Assembly (NCBI GenBank): GCA_002394385.1
Contig: DGTS01000002.1
Span: 36,415-100,414, forward strand
From: Prevotella sp. UBA4330
GTDB taxonomy: Bacteria > Bacteroidota > Bacteroidia > Bacteroidales > Bacteroidaceae
Length of the DNA: 64,000 nt
Direction of reading: 5' to 3'
Shown here: positions 53,095 to 61,291 of the stretch, piece by piece
How positions within the stretch are numbered: position 1 is the first letter of the stretch
Layout of the letters: every line of letters begins with the position of its first letter
Program-made: the position numbers and the translations under genes
The notes under the pieces: generated by a model
Seen by the model: the letters and a program-made list of their open reading frames with translations, nothing else
Database searches by the model: none
Told to the model about the DNA's origin: nothing

Positions 53095-53835
53095 CTATAA
53101 ACTAATTTGAGAATAAAACAAATCGGCTTCATCAGACAACTTGGATTCCAAAGAAGAAACCTTATAAATTAAGCCACACTCTTCAAGGTAGCTCCTTAAA
53201 TACGAGTAGCATGTATTTGGGAGGACATCTCCATCTTCATTTACGAACTCAATTAAGTCAATTTTATTTTTATTTTTTTTGATGTCAGAAATGGCATCAC
53301 CCAGAGTTCTTCCTGTTTCGAGGCAATGCAAGGTATAAAGGAACTCGTTCCAATGAATAAGGCGGAATTCTTTTAAGAGTTTTAGGGCTATCCACATGTT
53401 ATGATTCTTCCATTCTGGATCATTATACATATTGATAAGACCTTTTATCTGGGCATTACGCTTTATACTTGCCAATCTTGAAATAATTTCTTCCTTATGT
53501 GGAGTGTCTTCCGTAACATTGTCAAGAGCACGACATGCTAATACAAATTGTGTTCCCAATTCAGTAAAACATTTATTTGCAGCAAAATCGCCATCATAGT
53601 CAACGAAATCTATCTTCTTCAGAAGAGGGAAGAAAGTTCTAATAGCACTTTTGGCTTTGGTCTTGCCAAACAACTTCTTTGTGTCAGCTTCTTCTTGAAT
53701 GCCAACATAAGATATAACTGTACTTCCCAACGCTTCAAGCATTTCATAAACTTGAACCATTTGGGAACATCGTGTTGGTGAAAGGCTGCTTCCATCAACT
53801 CCCTTATAACTTTCAACGGATAGACTAAGTTTCAT
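53095..53835 (-). CDS. Unknown protein in restriction operon (candidate specificity subunit)
   Basis: I do not recognise this 246-residue protein. It is soluble, has no signal peptide, and is mostly helical with a charged middle (KKNKNKIDLIEFVNEDGD). The C-terminal half (about 165-246) could form a winged helix. Its ATG overlaps the stop of the methyltransferase upstream (ATGA) and the McrB-like gene follows after 2 bases, so it is almost certainly a working part of the operon. In BsuMI-type systems, as I remember them, two methyltransferase genes are followed by a small restriction gene and then the AAA+ gene; this gene has that position. Confidence 0.7.
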   Translation of the reverse strand: MKLSLSVESYKGVDGSSLSPTRCSQMVQVYEMLEALGSTVISYVGIQEEADTKKLFGKTKAKSAIRTFFPLLKKIDFVDYDGDFAANKCFTELGTQFVLACRALDNVTEDTPHKEEIISRLASIKRNAQIKGLINMYNDPEWKNHNMWIALKLLKEFRLIHWNEFLYTLHCLETGRTLGDAISDIKKNKNKIDLIEFVNEDGDVLPNTCYSYLRSYLEECGLIYKVSSLESKLSDEADLFYSQISL

Positions 53836-54851
53836 GATAGCATTTCTTTTATTTTGTCTGCAATTATTTTAGCTAGCATAGGCGGTACTGCATTGCCAAC
53901 CTGTTTGTATTGGCTTCCTCTTGTACCCACAATTTCAAAGCTATCTGGAAATGACTGAATTCTTGCCGATTCTCTCACAGTTGGGATTCTCGGCTCAGCA
54001 TAATGGAAATAGTTTCTATGACCTGTATCAATTGTATTGGAAGGCTTGAAAGTTCCCATTCTTTCAAATGCTTTATTATATTTTCGTACTTGCCAAATTT
54101 CTTCCGGCAGGTCGCGGATGTTACCTCCGTCAGGAACTTGGCTTATAATTGAAATTGTTTGTTCTGAATGGTTAGTATAATCTTGATTCAAAGGTTTGCT
54201 CACCCCACCACGCATCTTTTTTTGAAAATCATTTTGGGGCGCACTCCCATAATGCTCAGAAGTAGCTCCTTCCAAGTCACTTATACCATCTTTTGCAGTA
54301 AGTTTATATTCAAATGGTTCTGGGAATTCAAACTTTTTGTTTTTGATTCCCACATAAAAAACCCTGTATCTATTCTGCGGAATGCCGTAGTCTGCCGCAT
54401 TAAGGAGTTGATAATTAATAGTATACCCCAATCCTTTAGGGCCAAACCGTTCGATTAGATCCTTAACGAAAGCCCCTTTGTTAAGGGTCAGCATTCCCTT
54501 GACGTTTTCGATAACGAAAAAGTCTGGAGAAGCCAATTTTACGGCTTTATAGAATTCAAGGTACATTTTATTTCTTGGGTCATCAACATCGCGTCTACCA
54601 ACGGTACTGAACCCCTGGCATGGAGGACCACCGATAATACCAGTTATATGCTCTCTCTGTATCAACTTAGGCAACTCCTTGTCATTAAAGTCTTCAACAG
54701 TTTCAACCTTTGCGATTTTGTCTTTTCGATTGTGGTTGTATGTTACGACGGCATCCTTCCACATATCAACTGCAGAAACGACCTCAAACCCAGCTTGTTC
54801 AAAGCCCAAGCTCAGTCCGCCTATGCCGCAAAATAAATCAATTATCTTCAT
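53832..54851 (-). CDS. DNA C5-cytosine methyltransferase (second of pair)
   Basis: The 339-residue enzyme has all key motifs: I (DLFCGIGGLSLGFEQAGF), IV with the catalytic cysteine (GGPPCQGFSTVG), VI (FFVIENVKGML), VIII (QNRYRVFYVG), and X (GNAVPPMLAKIIA). It methylates cytosine C5 at an unknown site. It begins inside the end of the neighbouring methyltransferase gene (14-base overlap), so the two are a translational pair. Paired C5 enzymes in one system usually modify the two strands of an asymmetric site. The gene is clearly more AT-rich than the core genes outside the island. Confidence 0.95.
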   Translation of the reverse strand: MKIIDLFCGIGGLSLGFEQAGFEVVSAVDMWKDAVVTYNHNRKDKIAKVETVEDFNDKELPKLIQREHITGIIGGPPCQGFSTVGRRDVDDPRNKMYLEFYKAVKLASPDFFVIENVKGMLTLNKGAFVKDLIERFGPKGLGYTINYQLLNAADYGIPQNRYRVFYVGIKNKKFEFPEPFEYKLTAKDGISDLEGATSEHYGSAPQNDFQKKMRGGVSKPLNQDYTNHSEQTISIISQVPDGGNIRDLPEEIWQVRKYNKAFERMGTFKPSNTIDTGHRNYFHYAEPRIPTVRESARIQSFPDSFEIVGTRGSQYKQVGNAVPPMLAKIIADKIKEMLS

Positions 54852-55950
54852 TTTTTAAAATCTTCATTATGGAATCTGCGATTGCTTTGGCGAGTAGTGG
54901 CGGAACTGCATTTCCTACTTGACGATACTTGCTTCCTCTTGGTCCTTGAAACTCAAAACTATCAGGGAACGATTGCAATCTTGCAGATTCTCGGATTGTT
55001 GGGATTCGGTGAAATACTGGGTGAAAATAGTTGCTATGAGCATTACCTGTATCTATAGTACAAGACTGCGTATTGGGGTCTAGTCTCTTATATGCAGACG
55101 AATGTCTGTTTTGGCGATTAGTAGGCCAAAGTTCAGCTGGTACATCTTGCCAATTCCCTCCTTGTGGGACATGCTTTATTCTATCCTGTACTTTTTGCGC
55201 TGGATAGACTATATCCTGATCAAGAATAGTATTATCCTTTGTACGCAAGAACTTACGAAGTGGCGTATCAGCTGGAGTCGAAATTATTTTCTTTCCATCG
55301 GCACTTTGTTCAAAGCAATATAATTCGCCAATAGCATCTTCTACTGTAGTTTTTTCCTGCTTAGCCAATTTGGAGAAATCGAAGGTAATATCTTTATAAT
55401 CCTTTCTTATTCCAACAATGATTGCTCTTTTACGATTTTGTGGAACGCCATAGTCGGATGCGTCAAGTATCTTATAAGTTATATTGTATTCTTCTGCTCC
55501 AAGAATCTCCTGAATACGATTGATGGCATATCCATTATCTCTTGTCAAAAGACCACGGACATTTTCAATCATAATAATCTTTGGATGTATCTGTTGAACA
55601 AATCGGATATACTCAAAGAACAACTTGTTCCTTGGGTCTTCTGCTTCCTTCTGCCATCTGTTTGCAGAAGAAAATCCTTGACATGGCGGTCCACCTACAA
55701 TTACATCTACGTCACTATATTCTTCAGCAATTTGCTCGTTGCTAAAGGTCGTGATATCAATATTATGAACCTTGGCACTTTTGAAATTGTGCTGAAAGGT
55801 TATTGTAGCATATTCGTTGAAGTCAATACCTCCTGCTATGTCAAAGCCGGCAAGGGCATATCCTTCGCTTATGCCTCCACATCCACAGAATAAATCTAAT
55901 ACCTTGAAAGTTTTCTTCTTTGCCATTTTATCTATTGATGAGTTATTCAC
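54838..55950 (-). CDS. DNA C5-cytosine methyltransferase (first of pair)
   Basis: A 370-residue enzyme with motif I DLFCGCGGISEGYALAGF, motif IV GGPPCQGFSSANR, motif VI IMIENVRGLL, motif VIII QNRKRAIIVGIR and motif X GNAVPPLLAKAIADSI. An alternative ATG at 55926 (MAKKKTFKVLDLF) begins just before motif I and may be the true start. It differs enough from its neighbour that it is not a recent duplicate. The two together resemble the methyltransferase pairs of LlaJI and BsuMI. It lies 50 bases after the GHKL-TIR gene, the widest gap in the operon. Confidence 0.95.
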   Translation of the reverse strand: MNNSSIDKMAKKKTFKVLDLFCGCGGISEGYALAGFDIAGGIDFNEYATITFQHNFKSAKVHNIDITTFSNEQIAEEYSDVDVIVGGPPCQGFSSANRWQKEAEDPRNKLFFEYIRFVQQIHPKIIMIENVRGLLTRDNGYAINRIQEILGAEEYNITYKILDASDYGVPQNRKRAIIVGIRKDYKDITFDFSKLAKQEKTTVEDAIGELYCFEQSADGKKIISTPADTPLRKFLRTKDNTILDQDIVYPAQKVQDRIKHVPQGGNWQDVPAELWPTNRQNRHSSAYKRLDPNTQSCTIDTGNAHSNYFHPVFHRIPTIRESARLQSFPDSFEFQGPRGSKYRQVGNAVPPLLAKAIADSIMKILKNEDN

Positions 55951-56000
55951 AAACTCAAATAATATTTATTTTTTGCTTTGTTTGATATAATATAAAAACA

Positions 56001-57860
56001 TTATTCGACAACAATCAAAGAGGATAGTTTCTCCTTGTTTTCTTCACGAGTTTTATGCGAATAACCTATAACATCACAAACTTGCTCAACCTTTGAACAA
56101 AAATCGTCGCAATTAAGTTTTGTCATAGAAAGGCGTCCATCCTCATCCCTGAGTATTGTATTCCACATTGCCTCATCATTAAGGGGATGCTCTGGACGGA
56201 AACTATTTATATTGAATATTTTATGATCAACACGAGTTATCCATGAAGCTCCGATTTCAACCATCGCACCCCACGCTGTTTTTGTGTTATCACTAGTTAC
56301 AAACAGAACATACATCTTCTTGTCAGATACACTATCGACAAAGAATTTTCGTAGATAATCATAAATATTCATTCCTTGTGGCACCCTACTTATCTCATCA
56401 TCACAACTTGTATAAATGATGTCTTCCGGGGGCACATTATTAAATACAAGCATATTGTAAACGATGTCACCGATGTCTTTGTCTCTTCCAGTATGACTTA
56501 TGAATAGTTTCTTTTTTTGTTGATCAATGTGTGGTTTTAATCCTAAAATATTAGCATTCGCATTTATTGCATCTTCTACAGCAGACCGAACTTCCTCTTC
56601 TGAAAACAAGGACTCTTTGCCAACAATTCTCTTTGCCACTTGAGCAGAAGTATTCTTGCGAAATTCGCTTACACTCTGTCGGAAAGAACGTTCCTCCTCT
56701 TCCTGTTTGTCTATTTTTCCCTTTTCCCTTTGATCTTTTTTTGCCTTGGCATATGCCACCCTTTTTGCTATTATATTAGGCAATAATTCGTCTTTGACGT
56801 ACTCGATCACCTTTATATAACGAGGATCGTCTGATTTGTATCCTTGTCGGTTACTTAAGGCCATATCTGGCAATTCTGACAACTCGAACAAATCAATATA
56901 CAACTGTCCTACAACATAAGACTCATTCAAACGGTTTGCTCCGACCACAGGAAGGATGTTGAATTCACCCATTTTATCATTGGCATACAATGAAATAAAA
57001 TTATCGGGAAAATCAGATGATTCCAATTTCCTTCCACGCGTTGATTTGTAAGCACCTATCCAACCTTCTATTATCAGCCTATATTCTTTTTCATTACCAT
57101 CATTGTTTTTTAGAACGATAGGGAATTCTTTACTTGGTTTTTTGACAAATAATTCGACATCAGAATATTCGTTTTTATAAGTATTTTGAATAGTAGATGA
57201 TTTGTCGCCAAGTAAAATGCATGCACACAATTCTCTGCCAATTTCTTTATCCACGGAATCAATTACATCTTCTTTATCTCCCATTATTATGTGAATCTTA
57301 AAATCTTCGCTTATTGCGGGAAATATTTTTAATAGATTTCTTTTAATTGCTGTTGGAGTTTTATGTAAATGATATTGAGGTTTTAGCATGACAATTGCTG
57401 TGCCATTTCCAGTAATTTTCTCAAAATGAATACTTTCATCAGGAATGCTCTGAAGACTCTCACTTTGCGGATGGCGAGAAAGCACAAATCCAGACTTCTC
57501 TCCTGATGAAACAGTCATAACATAAACTTCTTCGGACACAGACAAGGCTGCCAATTTGCCAACTCCTTTTCTGCCCATTTTTAACCTATTAAGTGCAGTC
57601 TTAGAGTCAGACTCATTAGTTCTGGATATTGCAGCCACTTTTAAGTATTTCGTTATTTCCCCTTTTGAGTACGACATTCCCTTTCCATCGTCTTCCACAA
57701 TAATCATATCGTCATTGGAAATGATATAGACATTGTGTGCATCAGCATCATAGGCATTGGCGATTAATTCTGCCAGCACATAATAAATGTTGGTGTACAA
57801 GTTAGGACCAAGTAACTCCAATATTCTTACATCTATATTTAATTCATACTTTTTATCCAT
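56001..57860 (-). CDS. GHKL (Hsp90/MORC-like) ATPase fused to a TIR domain
   Basis: The 619-residue protein starts with a GHKL ATPase: N box ELIANAYDADA (Glu31, Asn35), G1 box VEDDGKGM (55-62), G2 box GRKGVGKLA (96-104), then a transducer-like region to about 370 and a charged linker. The C-terminal part (about 449-560) is a bacterial TIR domain: LFISHTGRDKDIGDIVY, IIYTSCDDEISRVPQGMNI, and GAMVEIGASWI, whose glutamate near 535 fits the catalytic position of NAD-cleaving TIR proteins. I infer a sensor in which ATP-driven dimerisation of the GHKL part activates TIR NADase activity and abortive infection. It lies between C5 methyltransferase genes, with 8 bases after the upstream one. Confidence 0.88.
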   Translation of the reverse strand: MDKKYELNIDVRILELLGPNLYTNIYYVLAELIANAYDADAHNVYIISNDDMIIVEDDGKGMSYSKGEITKYLKVAAISRTNESDSKTALNRLKMGRKGVGKLAALSVSEEVYVMTVSSGEKSGFVLSRHPQSESLQSIPDESIHFEKITGNGTAIVMLKPQYHLHKTPTAIKRNLLKIFPAISEDFKIHIIMGDKEDVIDSVDKEIGRELCACILLGDKSSTIQNTYKNEYSDVELFVKKPSKEFPIVLKNNDGNEKEYRLIIEGWIGAYKSTRGRKLESSDFPDNFISLYANDKMGEFNILPVVGANRLNESYVVGQLYIDLFELSELPDMALSNRQGYKSDDPRYIKVIEYVKDELLPNIIAKRVAYAKAKKDQREKGKIDKQEEEERSFRQSVSEFRKNTSAQVAKRIVGKESLFSEEEVRSAVEDAINANANILGLKPHIDQQKKKLFISHTGRDKDIGDIVYNMLVFNNVPPEDIIYTSCDDEISRVPQGMNIYDYLRKFFVDSVSDKKMYVLFVTSDNTKTAWGAMVEIGASWITRVDHKIFNINSFRPEHPLNDEAMWNTILRDEDGRLSMTKLNCDDFCSKVEQVCDVIGYSHKTREENKEKLSSLIVVE

Positions 57861-57868
57861 AATAGTAA

Positions 57869-58951
57869 CTAGTGATTCCTTATATGTTGTTTGATACTTT
57901 CTGCAATCACCTCACCTAATTTGGGAGGGACTGCATTGCCTATATATCGAGACGCTTTAGCCAGAGAAACCTCTTGTTCATTGGGAAAGAACTTGTAAGT
58001 AGCAGGAAACGTTTGAATCAATGCTGCTTCACGAGCAGAAATAGCTCTGTTTTGTTCAGGATGGCCAAAGCGACCATTGCCAATACCAGTGCATTCGGTT
58101 GTCATGGTAGGAGCAGGTTCGCCCCATACCATACGACCATAAACGCTACCAAAACTCTTGCCACCTTCTTTTTTGTGGCATTCCAACATTAACTCCTCAG
58201 GCCAGTCTTTCCAACTTCCACCATAAGGTGTTACCACCATTCTTTGCATGTTCAATGGTGATAATGCTCGACATCTATGTAAAGCATCCGTAGGGCAACT
58301 TTCTCCAGCTTCTAAAGGAGGAAGATTTCCTATTGCATCTTGTACTGTAACATAATGGTCTTTAGTATGAGTTGATGGAATTAACTTAATATCTCCTAAA
58401 CGAGAAGCCAGCAATACCAAACGCTTACGCGTCTGAGGTATTCCATAATCAGGACAGTACACCTGATTAACATCAATCTTGTAACCTATAAAATTCAATC
58501 TATCTACAAAATCTTGTAATACAGGCTTTTCTTTAAAAGCAATTATCTGTATTACATTTTCCATTGTAACTATATCCGGTTTAACTTCTTCAACAAGCCT
58601 CCCAAATTCATAAAGCAAATCATACTTGTTGGGGTCTTTTTTCTTATTTTTAAATGCATAAGAAGAGAATGGCTGACAAGGAGCACATCCTGCCAAAACT
58701 TTAATTGCATTTTTTGAATAAAGAGGTAATATATCATTTTTAGTGACAGTCTTGATGTCTTTATATATGAACTTTGCGTCATTATTTGTTTCATAAGCAT
58801 ATTGACAAGTCCAATCTAAATCAAAACCAGCAAGAATCTTAAAACCTTTTGACTTCATTCCATAGCTAAGCCCACCTATTCCGCAGAACAGGTCTACGAC
58901 CTCTATTTTAGGAAGTCTTCCACGCCTCTTATGTTGTTTCACTTCCTTCAT
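57869..58951 (-). CDS. DNA C5-cytosine methyltransferase (third, partner of the GHKL-TIR gene)
   Basis: The 360-residue enzyme has motif I VDLFCGIGGLSYGMKSKGF, motif IV LAGCAPCQPFSSYAF with the catalytic cysteine, motif VI IVTMENVIQI, motif VIII QTRKRLVLLASRLG and motif X YIGNAVPPKLGEVIAESI. It belongs to a different branch from the two methyltransferases downstream (APCQPFSS instead of PPCQGFS), so it likely has its own specificity. It sits 3 bases after the TOPRIM gene and 8 bases before the GHKL-TIR gene, implying a functional pair of modification and effector. Confidence 0.95.
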   Translation of the reverse strand: MKEVKQHKRRGRLPKIEVVDLFCGIGGLSYGMKSKGFKILAGFDLDWTCQYAYETNNDAKFIYKDIKTVTKNDILPLYSKNAIKVLAGCAPCQPFSSYAFKNKKKDPNKYDLLYEFGRLVEEVKPDIVTMENVIQIIAFKEKPVLQDFVDRLNFIGYKIDVNQVYCPDYGIPQTRKRLVLLASRLGDIKLIPSTHTKDHYVTVQDAIGNLPPLEAGESCPTDALHRCRALSPLNMQRMVVTPYGGSWKDWPEELMLECHKKEGGKSFGSVYGRMVWGEPAPTMTTECTGIGNGRFGHPEQNRAISAREAALIQTFPATYKFFPNEQEVSLAKASRYIGNAVPPKLGEVIAESIKQHIRNH

Positions 58952-58954
58952 GTT

Positions 58955-59587
58955 TTAATCTACTATTTTTTGAAGCAAAAACTCCTTCAACGGCTCAAGA
59001 TATTCAGCATCCAGATCCCAGTGTTGGGTATTCTCGTAGTTGCGGTTTGCATCTTTTATCAGTTTCTTCTGGGTCTTTGACTTACCCAACAAGGTTTCAA
59101 GATAAGCGTATATCTTGGTTTTCTTGGCGGGGATGGTCAACGTGGGAGGAGTTTTTGTCGGAATCCGCACCTTTGTTAGTTCTCCTTCGTACGTCTGCCA
59201 GCAATCCATTACGGGCTGGTTATTGGGGTTGATGATGTTTTCCAACAAGTCTTCCAATGCACCTGCATCTTTGTCGTTCGGCAGTAAGAATAATTCAAAT
59301 TCCACGCCAAATTCTTCTTTGATGGCAAGCAGTTCGGCACGACGTGTTTCTATATCCTCGTCAGCATCGAAGATGACAAGGTTGATGCCACCAAGGTCTG
59401 TGTTCTGACGTATGGCGCCTATGGCATCTTCAGATTTCAACTTCTGATAGCCACCTGTATCACCGTCTTTACCTGGATGGGTGATGCTGCCTTTGGGGGC
59501 TTTCTCACCGAAGATATGGTGATAGTAATCCTCGAAGAACTTCTTGTCGGCATCACCCTCAACTATGATCTGAAACCTTCTCATCAC
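58955..59587 (-). CDS. DUF3226 TOPRIM-like protein
   Basis: This 210-residue protein has a TOPRIM fold: IIVEGDADKKFF with the conserved glutamate (Glu10), NLVIFDADED with the DxD pair (74-76) and LLPNDKDAGALEDLLENI typical of DUF3226. TOPRIM proteins cut or join nucleic acids with metal ions. Its ATG overlaps the stop of the ATPase gene upstream, the usual plan of two-gene OLD, PARIS or AbiL-like modules in which an ABC-type ATPase holds a TOPRIM effector. I infer a nuclease effector triggered by phage; family membership with PARIS itself (DUF4435) is not claimed. Confidence 0.85.
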   Translation of the reverse strand: MMRRFQIIVEGDADKKFFEDYYHHIFGEKAPKGSITHPGKDGDTGGYQKLKSEDAIGAIRQNTDLGGINLVIFDADEDIETRRAELLAIKEEFGVEFELFLLPNDKDAGALEDLLENIINPNNQPVMDCWQTYEGELTKVRIPTKTPPTLTIPAKKTKIYAYLETLLGKSKTQKKLIKDANRNYENTQHWDLDAEYLEPLKEFLLQKIVD

Positions 59588-60660
59588 ACCAGCCCTCTAA
59601 GTTCAACATCGTTTTCGCATGCTCCGTTTAGGCCATCAAAAGTGTATTTATAGGCTTGATGTCCTTTTATTGGAGTATTAGCGAGTGTATATAACCGCAT
59701 CTCTTGTTGATACTCTGGATGCTCTTCCAGCATTTCATTCAGGTGGTTGAGCGTTTCCTTGCTATGGGTAGTAACGAACACCTGCTTGTTTGTTGTGGTT
59801 GCCAAGGAGAAGATGGCTTCCCACAACTTCTTGTAGGCTGAATAGTGCAATCCATTATCAATCTCGTCTATCAGAAGAATGTTGTTCATAGGATTGGCAG
59901 AAGCAGCCACGATGTTCAGATAACGGCGAAGACCATCACCTTGCATATTGACTGCCAACAACTGATTGATTCCTTCCAGACCTACGTAAGCGACATTATT
60001 CAGAATCTCCAATGTGGTGATGCGGCTATCGAAATGCTTCAATTGCTTTGTTACCGCATCTTTTAACCTGCGCTTTGCCAACTCAACCAGGTCATTGGCA
60101 GGATTGCCAGCTGCCAAGTCTGAAGATATAAAAGCCACGCTGTTCTTTTCCAAATATCCTTCAGCCAGTTTCTTGTTAGATATCAATCCCTGTTGATTGA
60201 CCGTCAGGCTGCATTCGTGTGTGCTCTTTTGTTGACCGGATTCAACATCGAAAAGCATCTTCAGCGTATTCAGGAAGGTCTTTGTTTCTGAGGTTGGTAT
60301 CTGTCCGTTTTGCAAATCTGGCTGCGACTTCTCATCAAAGACATAGGTCAATTCTATAGACAAGTGACGTTTGGTGTCGTCAAACAAATCGGAAGAAATC
60401 TCTGGCTTTACCTTTATGTCGTAATTATGGAACATATAGCCCAAGTCTGCGAAACTGCTATAGTTGCGAGACCTGATAGAATTGATGGTCTGAGGCAGGT
60501 CTGGGTTGGACATGCCCATCATCATTAAAAGGCATTCAAGCACAGAACTTTTTCCGGAACTATTCTGCCCCAGAAGGATATTGACACGGGAAAAGTCGTC
60601 TATCTTCAGGTGATCGATGCCTCTGAAGTTCTTGATTTCTATATTTTTGAATCCGTCCAT
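59584..60660 (-). CDS. AAA15/AAA21-type ATPase, partner of the TOPRIM protein
   Basis: The 358-residue protein has an SMC/ABC-like ATPase: NFRGIDHLKI near the start, Walker A GQNSSGKSS (31-39), Walker B NILLIDEIDNGLH near 253 and a histidine switch VTTHSKETLNHL near 293. Such ATPases sense phage proteins or altered DNA and release a toxic partner. It is the first gene of the ten-gene operon, with a TATCTTTG box 118 bases upstream. The ATGA overlap with the next gene supports a complex of the two products. Confidence 0.9.
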   Translation of the reverse strand: MDGFKNIEIKNFRGIDHLKIDDFSRVNILLGQNSSGKSSVLECLLMMMGMSNPDLPQTINSIRSRNYSSFADLGYMFHNYDIKVKPEISSDLFDDTKRHLSIELTYVFDEKSQPDLQNGQIPTSETKTFLNTLKMLFDVESGQQKSTHECSLTVNQQGLISNKKLAEGYLEKNSVAFISSDLAAGNPANDLVELAKRRLKDAVTKQLKHFDSRITTLEILNNVAYVGLEGINQLLAVNMQGDGLRRYLNIVAASANPMNNILLIDEIDNGLHYSAYKKLWEAIFSLATTTNKQVFVTTHSKETLNHLNEMLEEHPEYQQEMRLYTLANTPIKGHQAYKYTFDGLNGACENDVELRGLV

Positions 60661-60777
60661 TGTCGTTACCGTATTAAGGTTTTTATGGTTCCTTTTTAGA
60701 TGATTTCAGCCAGTATCTTGAAGTCCAAGAAACTATTCTATTATTGGTTTTCAGTCATTCACATGTGCAAAGATAAA

Positions 60778-60785
60778 CATAATTT
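60778..60785 (-). promoter_or_regulatory. Likely promoter (-7 box) of the defence operon
   Basis: On the minus strand TATCTTTG (60785-60778) matches the -7 consensus; the upstream element is weak (TTAG-like, about 20 bases away). No other promoter of this quality is seen inside the operon, where gaps are at most 50 bases. Confidence 0.45.
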
Positions 60786-61008
60786 GTTAAATCACCTAAC
60801 TTAATGTTGAATAATATCTCATATTTCAAAGTTTTTTTTCTATTCATGGATACGAAAAGGTGTTGATTCTGTGCAACAAATAGAAATTGTATTTACGACT
60901 ACTTCCTTTTCCTCTTTCCCATTCCGTGTCTTCGCTTTTCGATAGGCAGATGTTGAGACATGTTATGTAATTGTTGTCACCGCCATCTTTCACGCCCTTT
61001 GTAATATA

Positions 61009-61031
61009 ACGTGAGTCCGTTGAACTTACGT
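61009..61031. repeat. Palindrome resembling two joined IS982 ends
   Basis: ACGTGAGT (61009-61016) faces ACTTACGT (61024-61031). Read rightward the sequence matches the terminal repeat of the IS982 copy at 14 of 18 positions; read from the other side it matches at 12 of 15. The flanks (TAATATA before, TAATAAAA after) resemble the target duplication TAATATTA of the complete copy. Apart from this and the operon promoter, the 630 bases from 60661 to 61291 hold no gene I can support. Confidence 0.55.
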
Positions 61032-61291
61032 TAATAAAAAAGGAGATGGTGGGATGATGTTCGATGGGTTGCGGGCGATGGATAACGGGGATATGGGGGC
61101 ATGTGAAACGTTGTGCAAAGTGCTTGAAACATGAAGAGAAGTGGTTTTGAGGGATTATGATTAATTTTGCAGCGAACAAATGAATGTGGACGATGCGTCT
61201 GCAATCTATGTGGACGGGGATGCCCGCGCTCCCTGCAAGTGCATAACTTATAATTACATAGTAGCAATAATCTATCAAAACTATTATTACG

